This document shows positions 12,001 to 24,000 of a DNA stretch of 64,000 nt, one piece after another. The stretch's first letter is position 1. Every line of letters begins with the position of its first letter. Both the position numbers and the translations under genes were made by a program. The notes beneath the pieces are model-generated. The model saw only the letters and a program-made list of their open reading frames with translations, was not told the DNA's origin and made no database searches. This DNA comes from Haliclona indistincta. Taxonomy: Eukaryota; Porifera; Demospongiae; Haplosclerida; Chalinidae. Where the stretch lies: NCBI GenBank assembly GCA_964017065.1, contig OZ024788.1, positions 6,508,087 to 6,572,086 on the forward strand, in the 5' to 3' direction.

Positions 12001-15000
12001 TGTTGCGTGGTACGTGTTGCATACAGTGCAGAGCCGATCGAGTGCATCCACGGTGCCACGCAGTCAGCTAGAATGATAGTTCTCTTTATACTGTATTAGC
12101 ATAAGTTAGTCTGGCAGCCCCGCCCCTTTGCATTATTGTGGAAGGGTCTGGCATCAGTAGTATCAAACAGTTGTACCAGTCGCAGGGATTTCTGCGATCC
12201 AATCAGATTGCAGAAACGCATGGCAGAATCAATTAATTATGAATATTCATAAGCTACGAACGTTCGCCTAGTAATCACGCAGCATTGGCTGCAGTAAACG
12301 CGCTGTACACCTGTTTTGACCATACAAATGTCATGAACGAGCTACTGAACGTAATGGTTGTAAGTAAGAATGCTAGAGCTGGATTTGTACGCTCAACTTT
12401 GTAACTTAGGTTGTAAACACGGTACAGAAAGTGTCTATACTTTGCCTTCTCTCCATTGGCGCTCCATCTCCCCATGTCATAGTTTAATTTTTAGGCTGAC
12501 CGAAGGTTGCTTCTTCCGCCAATTTTGTGAGCTAGATCGATAAAGCAAACAGCACACTGACTGCCACCATTTTGTTACTAATTAAGCATAAGTGCCAACT
12601 AAGTCATTAATAAATAAGAAACAAGTAATAAAAACATTTTAACAAAAATGCAAGAGATTTAGGGTTGGTACATGCATCGAAAAAGTATCGAAACAAGATT
12701 GTAAAAGTAAACAAGATTTGAAATTAAAAGGATTGTAACAATAGCAGTGTAATGCTACCTCCCTATTAAATTAACCACAACTATCGAAGGCAGTTAATTT
12801 AGGGAGGTAGCATTACACTGCTATTGTTACAATCCTTTTAATTTCAAATCTTGTTTACTTTTTACAATCTTGTTTCCATACTTTTTCGATACATGTACCA
12901 ACCATAAATCTCTTGCATTTTGGTTAAAATGTTTTTATTACTTGTATCATTAGCTTTAGTTGTACTGTGCAAACCACAATAATAATTATTCATGACTATG
13001 CTGATATAAAGCTGCTATATAATACATATATTACACTGCTGAATTTCTCAATGCATGCTCAGTTTTTTATGCTAATTAGCCATGGCAGAAAAGTTCGTGA
13101 CAAGACCTCTCATTCTTCCTTCTACTGGAAAGCCTTTGCTAGCGAATTCTGTACCACTTGTTAGACCCAACAACACTGAGTTTATTCCAGAATCATGGTC
13201 CTTGCAGCCCTCAAAAGGTGAAATTACATAACACACACACACAGCTAGCTATAATGGGGAAACTATTCTGCATAATGCATCACATATTCAGGAACATAAT
13301 ATCGTAGCAAGCCAAATAGCCAAGAGTTGACCAAGCATTATATTACTAAGGGGTCATCGAACCTTAGCGGCAAGATGACATGCAACTTTGAATACCGTAG
13401 TGTAGATGGCATAGTGCTGAGTCTTACCAGAGATTATTAGTACTACGTAACTGGGATAAGAAACTGTGACAATCTGATGTCACAATGCACGTTTCGTCTT
13501 AATGTCGTCAAAATGACATCATACTCGTGAAAATGTATTACAGCATTCAGTGACTCAGTCAGGCGTCCGCATGCACGAGTTTTTTTCGTTTAAAATCTGT
13601 GGTCAGTCGTGGTTGTAGAAAAGTTACAGAACTTAAATTATGATATTTACACAATGCAACAATCCACCTAACTAAGAAAGCGAATACCAAGCCAACAGAT
13701 TTTGCACGGTTGTGTTCACAAAAGTGGATGGCTTCAACCGTCTCTGGTGCGAATCCAAAGCATCAAGAAGCACAAAATGTATCTATTTACACGCACCAGT
13801 ACTCGAAATTTACAATAAACTAGGCAGGAACTGCAACAGGCATCTCATTATTTCATGGATGTGTTCACAAACTATTTTTTATATTATATCTCCCGGCCAC
13901 GCACACTGTCAGTAGGGTGTCCAATGAAAAAATCGACAGTCACAGATTCAGCGGGCTTGCATCTCGGTGTGTAGAGTGGTTTGACCCGAACATAGAACGG
14001 ACAAACAGAGAAGCACCAAGTCCTTCCTTTTAGGGCTCGCAAGAACACGGAGAGACGCGGTCTATGATCGACGTGTTTGTTCATAAAACTCACCAGTAAA
14101 GACTTGAATGAGCTCAAGATTCCAGAAATGCAAGTTTCAACAAAGCTAAAATCTAGTAACAGAGCGATTTTTTCGCTAGCTTGCCCAGAAAGCACCGTTG
14201 CCTGTCGAGCAGCATGGATTACCCCGTTTTTCTCGGCAGTGTGGCGTTTATTTAGAAAAATCGTTCTGTTACGGTAAAGCCCACGTGTTGGCGATCGCGT
14301 AGAGCTAAAAGACGTCCAGATCCAGCGTGCGATGGCGAAGTTTTATGCCAAAATGCGTATTGGCAAGGGCAGCACCATTGGAATGCTAGCTGAGTATACA
14401 GTTGCTATTGGCTGTGGCTTGTTGTGTAAACAGTTGCTATGTCAGCAACCACACAATAATTATATTCATAGCAGCCGGCCATTGCTATTCCCACCATCCT
14501 TATAACTGCACTAACAGAGACGTCAAAGAAACACGAGAAAAAGGAGTGCAGTTTTGCCGATTTTCAATGAACGAGGCCAAGAAAGCAATGCCATCAAGCT
14601 CAAAAAGTTCCAACCTAGTCCTTCTACACGGATCTGTAGTGAACACTTCATCCTTCTACACGGATCTGTAGTGAACAATTCGTAGGAGGTAAGTATCGAT
14701 CATGACGAGGCTACTGCAAAAAAGTAATATCTTCATGCATTATCATTCTGTAGGCAATAGAAGTGATGATCCATTGTCTCCTGCTTTTGTACCGTCTTTG
14801 TTTATCTATGCTGAACCTCGTAATTAAAATAGCGATTCCTTTGCACTGATTCCTTTTATGGAATAAACATATGATTAACCCTTGATAAACTGGGTGTGCG
14901 CATCGTGATCCAACACACTCTACTGATATATTTTAAAACTTGACAGCCATATGCATGTTTGGATTTTGCCGTGTACACTAACAAGTACGAAGTTGCATGG

Positions 15001-18000
15001 CTCGATATAATGTATGCTACTTGCCACTCCTGGCATAGCACAGTAGTGAGCAAACCAAACTCAACTAAACGTACACAGAAGCAACGCTACTTATGACCAT
15101 CAGTGCACCTGATATCTATTAATTTTAAGCCAAAAACATTAGCAGAAGTGAGTATTTCCAGGAAAACAGCGATTTTTGGTCCATAACAGACTCCATTCCA
15201 TGCATTCTGCATACCCGAACTCCGTTACTAGGTTACGCCAAGGGCTCATCGAACCTTAGCGGCAAGAGGGCATGCAACTCTGAATACCATAGTATAGACG
15301 GAATAGTGCTGAGTGTTACTATAAATAGATATCCGTATAATCACGTAAACTTAACATAAACAGGCGTTCGCAAAAGTGCAGGCGTGTCCTGACTTACTTC
15401 CGGTTACCACAGGGCGGCAGTGCGTATCAAGAGCGGCAGCGCATATCAAGAGCGACTCAGTGCCAATGGATAAGCATACTAGCAGTTTACCTGGATCTAT
15501 TGCATCTAAAACACCTATGAGCACAACTGTGGCTGCCACAGCTTTGCGCAAGAAGTAGACGTTTGAGACAATAGAGCCATGCGCGCTGTGCAGTATCGAT
15601 GGCGACATCGACAGTACAGTGTGTACTAGTCTAGCAACCGACCCTCTCCACGCCTACTGATAATTGGGTGGACGGCGGGAGAGGGTCGAGCAAACATTGT
15701 CATTCATATTTTTCAACTGACCAATAAGATTCGTCATGAATACAATTGACAGAAATCTGTCAATTATATTCACAGGTTTGTGGCTTACTATAATTATAAT
15801 CAACTATAATGACACGATTACGTAACGCGGTTTACTTCAATGAATGACAATGTTTGCTAGGCCCTCTCCCGCCGTCCACCCAATTATCAGTAGGCGTGGA
15901 GAGTGTCAGCTGCTAGACTAAGTGTGTACTCGGCAGATCATGCTAGTACACGTGACTAACTGGAAACATTAATTTATTAATAGTTATAAATTCTATTTAT
16001 AGTAACACTCAGCACTATGCCGTCTACATTCGTAGCGTGCCCTCTCGCCGTCGATAAGCCCTTGGTTATGCGCCTACTCGCGCACGCTCGTGTTATATAA
16101 TTATTCTAATACAAGCGCACCTATAGTATTTGGAACTTGAATGCTGCTGCCACTAGCTAGTTTCACACGCCAGACCCAACCCAAGGGAAGGGTCTGGTAA
16201 AACGTTATAGAAAGAGTTGTGCCTCAGGAATCTGAAATATGCTCCGTATCCATGGTAACATGCACTAGTACGTACGCGCACTGCTCAGTCTATCGTGGTG
16301 CTCGCTGCGTAAGTCCTGCTCGTCATGGCTACTAGTCGTGTTTGTTAAGTAATATGTGACAACGCAATCTGATTGGCTTGGCCGAATCCCTGGAGATGGG
16401 CACAACGCGCCCAATAACGTTTTACAAGACCCTTTCCCTGGGTTGGGTCTTGCGTGCGAGACTAGCCACTGGCAGTGTTCACAGCAGACGACGAGCAAAT
16501 CTTCACTGTTACACTGGATTTGCCTGTTCAGGCTTGTAAGAATGCAGGATTATGCTTAGCTAATGTTAAGCTTAAGGTTAGCTAATGTTGCGTGGTACGT
16601 GTTGCATGCAGTGCAGAGCCGATAGAGTGCGGCAACCACGGTGCATCGTCAGTGGAATAGTTCTCTTTACACTGTATTAGCCAACTAAGTCATTAATAAA
16701 TAAAAAAGAAAAGAAACAAGTAATACAAACATTTTAACAAAAATTCAAGAGATTTAGGGTTGGTACATGCAGTGGCGTATCTAGGGGGGTGCTCAGGGTG
16801 TTCCAGCACCCCCCTTAAACTAGACTTACTAGACTTATTAATAATTATTCATAAAGTAGCAGCCTACTGGCTAACCTAACCTCCGGCTCTAAGCTCTATA
16901 GCTTCGTCGAAGAGTCCATGATGATCGAGTGCCGTACAGTTCTAAATAACGCACACTGTACCAATTACACTAACCAAATAATTTACACAATAAAAAACTA
17001 TTACTAGTACATTCATGGAATGGCAGGGGCGAGCATGAGCATTGATATAATTTGGCCTTGTTAGTGTGTAACATATAAGTAGGTATACTTACAGCATGTA
17101 TTTGCCTCGCACATAAATAAAATTCATTAATAGTAACAATTTATTATCTATCTTCCTCTGCTGTGTTCTTTCATTGATAATTAACCCAAACCATCCCTTT
17201 GGAGTCAGAAGTATGTTGTTGCTAGTATTAAAATATAATATTCTGCTCTCTCTAAATAGTTTTTTCTATGACAATTTTGCATGGCTGTACCAGTTGCAAA
17301 AAAGATTCAACGGTACCAACCAAAAGAAAAGACAAACATCATAAGTTACTAGATTAAATTAGATAGATAGCCACGAATATCTATCTTGAAAACAGAGAGG
17401 GATGAAGCGGAGACAATCTCAGCAGGTGATTTGCTCCATTGTTTAACAGTGTCCGGGAAAAAGGAGGAGTCATAAGCAAGACATGTCTTAGCATTGAGTC
17501 AATAACTATAACCTATGTTCTTCAGTTTCTGTATAGACAGTCTTTTGTTAGCCCTTTCACGAAGGTGTGAAAGTCTGTTTGCTCTATTATTTGTAATGGA
17601 GAGTAATACAGCGCGGGATTGTATGGGCCGAGTAGCAGTGGTGTCTCTCTTCAAGTTCACGCTGTCTGCGCTTCCTCTCCCGCGCCAAAGCCCTGGTTCT
17701 TGCTGCAGCGTCAGTCACAGTATTGCTGATGAGGGCGCCGGGGGCATCATGATTCATGGAAAAGCGAGATGGGAAGGCGAATCGTCGAGTCGTCCATTTT
17801 GCAGTCGAGTTATGAAAGAACGTCAAGTAGTTATGAAAGAACGTGCAATCCCGGGGCCTTGCAATTGCTGCCCTCGTGGGCCTCGCATACAATACTACAG
17901 TACGGGCCTTGCCATATGGATTGAAAAGGACAAACGCTACCCCATGACAGATAGATAGATAGATAGATAGACTGACTGACTGACTGACTGACTGACTGAC

Positions 18001-21000
18001 TGACTGACTGACTGACTGACTGACTGACTGACTGACTGACTGACTGACTGACTGACTGACTGACTGACTGACTGACTGACTGACTGACTGACTGACTGAC
18101 TGACTGACTGACTGACTGACTGACTGACTGACTGACTGACTGACTGACTGACTGACTGACTGACTGACTGACTGACTGACTGACTGACTGACTGATTGAT
18201 TGATTGATTGATTGAAACATTCCACGCCGCGTGGGCCATTGTGCCAATCAATGTGGGGCTCGCTCAGGCTCGCCCCAATTAACGCAAAATAAGCGAAAAT
18301 TAATTGATCATGAATAATTAATTACCAAAATTTTCGGGCGCGCTTTGCGCGCCGTTTATTCAGCACCCCCTCCTGCCAAATCCTAGATACGCCACTGGGT
18401 ACATGTGTCGAAAAGTATGGGAACAAGATTGTGAAAAGAAACAAGATTTGAAATAAAAAGGATTGTAACAATAGCAGTGTAATGCTACCTCCCTAAATTA
18501 ACTGCTTTTGATAGTTGTGGTTAATTTAACCCTTTAATTACTAAATTATCCAGCTGAAATTTTAACCTTGTAAATGCTGACCAGTGACCACTTCTCTCGT
18601 GAATATCTCGTGTGTCTTTTGTGCTACTGGTCTCAAATTTGCGTCCTTTTACCCCAGTGAGTAGCCGCAATTGCCCACACTCAAGTCGGTCAATATGCCC
18701 CTCTCCACTTCGAAAGTGAAGCCGATAAAGTGCAACGACCTCGTCAAATTTTGCTCAAAGTTAGTGCTTTGGGGCTGGCTGCTGAAAAGTACACACAAAT
18801 AGCAGTGGTTTTGGTGAGTGCAAAATGTAGCCCAGATCATAGAGAATGCACAAAAATGTGTTTGCAAGCACCCTGAAGCCATAAAATGTCCACCTTTTCT
18901 TGGTGGCCATTTTGTTTTTCCTAAAATGTTGTGAAATTTGCACTTTAGTGCAGGGGGCACGCCAAAAACCGGTCAATTTTTTGCGGTTATTTGTAAACAC
19001 TTTTTGATAAAGTTATGGTGTTTGAAGTATGTATGTCGCCAAATGGCGACAATAGGGATTAAAGGGTTAATAGGGAGGTAGCATTACACTGCTATTGTTA
19101 CAATCCTTTTTATTTCAAATCTTGTTTCTTTTCACAATTTTGTTCCCATACTTTTTCGGTACATGTACCAACCCTAAATCTCTTGCATTTTTGTTAAAAT
19201 GTTTTTATTACTTTAATATCTGTGATGATGAAGATGTTCTGTTAAAATCTTGCTATTTATCCAGGGCTGCTAATAGCTTATTTTCCACTTTTCCGAAGAT
19301 CGGACCGATTCCTCTGACCTACCTTTTTCATCTTATTGCCTCGCTCTTTATGGATGTGAGCTTTAGAACCTTTCTTCTCCTGGTTTAAGGAGTATGGAGG
19401 TTATTATGCCTCGGTGGGCGGAGCCACGAGGCATACAGTAGTTGGTCGGGTTGTCATTATGCCTCGGTGGGCGGAGCCACGAGGCATACTGTAATCGCGT
19501 TGTCTGTCTGTCGTTCTGTCTGTCTGTTACACCATTTTCGCGGCGCACGCTGAAAGGTAAGGTCTCAAACTTGCAATGCAGGTAGAAATCGATATTATCT
19601 CGGATGTGAACTAGCGAAATTTCGATACAAAGCTTTGTTCTAGAGTTATGGCGTGATTTGCTTACTTTGTTTGCCGTTGCTGGCGATCTGGACTTCTCCG
19701 AAGGCAAGGCTGTCCACAGTTGACTGCCTAGAAGCTGATAGGTTAGAATTTTACTACAGGATAGCAGCGCAGGTCCAGATAAATTGTGTAAGCAAGCTAT
19801 GGAAGCTATCTCGCTCGTGGTATGCGTGTGCTGTACTAAACACTGTAGACACGCCCAGTTGAATTGTGGTCAGCACTGATTGGCTTCTGATTGCATAACT
19901 AAAGCACTGCATTGTGACTGCTGTACAGAAATCCTGTATGCATGCATCTGCAGTTGCTGTGTTTGTGGAATGGTGGATAGTTGTGTTTGTGGATATAATG
20001 TCAATCCACCGAGGCATCAGCACCTATGGTGCTATTTTTCTGTCTGTTGCCAGCATTTCTCGTCGCTCACAGAAAACTAAGCGTTGAAACAAGCAACACA
20101 AGCAGAACTTGATATTTACTCGGATCTGCATGTATAGAAATTTGGTTCTAAAGCTTCGTTCGCGAGTTATGGCATGATTTGCTTACTTTGTTTACCGTTG
20201 CTGGCGATCTGGACTTCTCCAAAGGCAAAGCTGTCCACAATTGACTGCCTAGAAGTTGATAGGTAAAAAATGTACTACAGGATAGCAGCGCAGGTCCAGA
20301 GAAATCGTGTAAGCAAGCTATGGAAGCTATCTCGCTCGTGGTATGCGTGTGCTGTAATGAACATTGTAGACACGCCCAGTGGAATTGTGGTCAGCACTGC
20401 ATGATTGGCTTCTGATTGCATAACTAAAGCACTGCATTGTGACTGCTGTACAGAAATCCTGCATGCATGCATCTGCAGTTGCTGTGCTTGTGGAATGGTG
20501 AATAATTGTGTTTGTGGATATAATATCAATCCACCGAGGCATCAGCACCTATGGTGCTATTTTTCTGTCTGTCGCAACGATTTCTCGTCGCTCGCTAAAA
20601 AGTAAGCGCTGAAATGTACAACACAAGCTAAAGTCGATATTTGCTTGAAAATGAATTGTAAAGATTTTGGTTATAAGGCTCTGTTCGTGATCGAGTTACT
20701 GCGTCACCTGGTTCGGTTTTGTATCGCGCGCTGAAAGTTAAGCCCTGAAACTAGCAATGCAAGTAGAACACGGTATTATGTCGCTTTCAATCATGCATGT
20801 GAAAACTTTATACGAAGCTTAGTTCGTGAGTTATGGCGCTATTTGTTTACCGTTGCTGGCGATCTCGACTGGAGCCAAACTTGCTGTCCACAGTTGACTG
20901 CCTAGATGCTGATAGGTTAGAATTTACTACAGGATAGCTGCGCAGGTCCAGAGAAATTGTGTAAGCAAGCTATGGAAGCTATCTCGCTCGTGATATGCGT

Positions 21001-24000
21001 GTATAACTGCTGTGCTGTGCTAAACACTGTAGACACGCCCAGTTGAATTGTGGTTAGCACTGATTGGCTTCTGATTGCATAACTAAAGCACTGCATTGTG
21101 ATTGCTGTACAGAAATCCTGTATACATGCATCTGCAGTTGCTGTGTTTGTGAAATGGTGGATAGTTGTGTTTGTGGATATAGTGTCATTTCACCGAGGCA
21201 TCTGCACCTTAGGTGCTTCATTCATTCTGTCCGCAGGCAGAACTCCGCGTCGGCTGAAAACTAAGCGCTGATACTTGCAATACATGTTCAACTCGGTGTT
21301 GCCTCGGAACTGAATTGATAGACTTTTGGTTTCAAAGCTTCGTTACCTTGAATGGCATTGCTGGACTCGCTCAGCATTGTGGGACTTCGCTGAAGATAAA
21401 GCTGTCTACTATAGTCTTCTTCACAGCTTGTAAGACAATTCTGTACTCAAGGTAGTACAGTGAGTGCTGAGAAATCAATCGTGCTATCGCTAAGCAGCGC
21501 CGCTCCAGCAAGCTAGCAACCAGCGCTCACGTGCTGTGTAGATTATAGGCACGCCCAACTGAATTCCATGTGGTTAGCACTGCTAGGCTTCTGATTGCAT
21601 AGTTGCAACCCACTACAGTGGACCACACGAAGAGACTGTAAAACTATGTTTTTGACATTTTGTTTCATATCTCAGGAACCAAGTGTCCTATGATCATGTT
21701 GCAGGTACCATTATGATCCTCTATCCTTACTGGACACCCTCATTCATATGGCTTTGTGTCACGTGACGTGGGAGTGTTACAACATGGCGGCGTATCACAC
21801 CCACTGGAACGACAGTTTTTAGTTAGGATTTCCAGAACTACTGGTAGTTAAGATTTCTTAACGCTGCATTACAACCTTCACCTAGGGCGCTAACCTGTGG
21901 GCAAGTGTCCGTCTTTAACTAGCGTTAGTTCGGCGAAGGGGAGCAAAAGATGGGTTTCGCGACAAGCCAAAACTTTAGGTGCGGGAAATCCGATTCCGTG
22001 GGAGTTAAGCTCCAACACTAGGAGACTGCACAGCCAATACATTCATCCACACTTTGCCACTCACTACGCGTCCCTAGAAATGTTTACAGCGACAAACGAG
22101 ACTCTTTCCTGCTCGAGTGCCGTTTTCTTGCCGCCATCTTGCTAATTTAATGGATTTTTGTGATGTCACGCGTAATAACTATTGGCTGTGTAAAACGTCA
22201 TATCTAATGAAAACACATTGGATCAGTGTAATAGTTATGATGCAACACATGCTAATAACCAACGTGTGACATCACAAAATCCATTAAATTAGCAAGATGG
22301 CGGCAAGAAAACGGCACTCGAGCAGGAAAGAGTCTCGTTTGTCGCTGTAAACATTTCTAGGGACGCGTAGTGTGTGGCAAAGTGTGGATGAATGTATTGG
22401 CTGTGCAGTCTCCTAGTGTTGGAGCTTAACTCCCACGGAATCGGATTTCCCGCACCTAAAGTTTTGGCTTGTCGCGAAACCCATCTTTTGCTCCCCTTCG
22501 CCGAACTAACGCTAGTTAAAGACGGACACTTGCCCACTGGTTAGCGCTCTAGGTGAAGGTTGTAATGCAGCGTTAAGAAATCTTAACTACCAGTAGTTCT
22601 GGAAATCCTAACTAAAAACTGTCGTTCCAGTGGGTGTGATACGCCGCCATGTTGTAACACTCCCACGTCACGTGACACAAAGCCATATGAATGAGGGTGT
22701 CCAGTAAGGATAGAGGATCATAATGGTACCTGCAACATGATCATAGGACACTTGGTTCCTGAGATATGAAACAAAATGTCAAAAACATAGTTTTACAGTC
22801 TCTTCGTGTGGTCCACTGTAGCTTATTCTGCAAACAGTGCTGTATTGCAGCTTGTTGCAACGCTATTCAGCTTTAATTTCATCATACAGGAATTGCATTG
22901 CATAACTATTATACTGCATTGTGATTGCTGTACTTGCTGTACAGAAATCATGTATACATGCATCTGCAGCTGTTGCCTTGTTTGTAGAATGGTGGATATA
23001 GTTTAATTTATTGTGTTTGTGGATATTTGTGTATATTTTTATAACTTTAGTTTTTATGACTGTACCGAGGCATCAGCACCTTGGTGCTTTCATGTTAACT
23101 TCAGCTTCCTCTTTGGTGCACGTAAAACGTTTTTGAACTGAGCGGTTACAAAAATGAATAACTAATTATTAATCCGTTAGTTATTCGTTAGTTAGTTATT
23201 CATTTTTGTAACTGATGAAGAATCTCAGTTCGAAACGTTTTACACCAGAGTTTCATGAGGCTAGAGCGATAAGCTCGTCATGTGCAGTTAACTATTGTCA
23301 AGAGCGTTGCTATCGTCATGTTAAATGAACAGATTTCACAAAACCCTGGGCGTGTTGCACATTGTAGAGTTAGCTCCTTAGTTATGGTTTGCAGAAGGAG
23401 CTTTGCAGCTAAAGCCAACCTGCTTGCTATTGAAATTGCCCTGCTAACCGGAAGTGCTGACCACAAGGTGTGTCATGTGGGCGTGACCATGAAAACTGAG
23501 TAGGTAGTCATTGCTCTAGGCTTTGACAGGCTTTTTGTTGAGATGTCTACCCACTTCCAGAGCTGTCCTCATGCTCATAACCTTACCAGCATGTAGAAGT
23601 GATCGCTGATCTTCGCAGCTCGATGGACAGAAGGAACGAACGAACAAGTGATGAGTGACAAAGCAAGTACCGTAACCCTCACACATGTGCCGAGGGGTAA
23701 TAATTTTCTTTACAGCAACGATGACAGCAAGTCATTCCTTTTCCATTTGCTAGTACTTGCAGTGAGTGATAGCCAATCGGTCTCTCCCTTAAAGTGGACA
23801 CTAAATTGTGATTCCAAATACATACTTTGTGTGATAAACAACCCAGACACCTCTTTAATCTGGAAACTTGTGGGTCCCAAGGGTGTTCGGATCACCGTCT
23901 ACCTTCAACTACAGTGTTCCACACGAAGAGAGGGAATAATTGTGTTTGACATTTTGCTTGATTTCTCTAGAATCATTTGTCCTAGAGTGATGATTTATAT

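Larger units (their letters stand above)
16716..19213. mobile_element. Foldback MITE, copy B, split by two later insertions
   Basis: Its left arm (16716-16769 plus 18406-18525) and right arm (19071-19213) match copy A at 12621-12945. The left arm is broken by the hAT-like element 16770-18397, and the centre by piggyBac-like MITE 18530-19066. The foldback is therefore the oldest of the three. Confidence 0.82.

Noticed and set aside
17587..18251. Long minus-strand ORFs of Ser-Gln-Ser-Val repeats
   Set aside because: They translate a GACT microsatellite that is open in all frames. No flanking domain or splice structure supports a protein.
19880..21264. Cys-rich 66-codon ORFs repeated three times
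   Set aside because: They lie at the same place in each tandem unit, start without context and differ by frame-breaking changes in other units.
21897..22537. Identical 82-codon ORFs on opposite strands
   Set aside because: An automatic result of the palindrome. The diverged monomer at 23912-24516 does not keep the frame.
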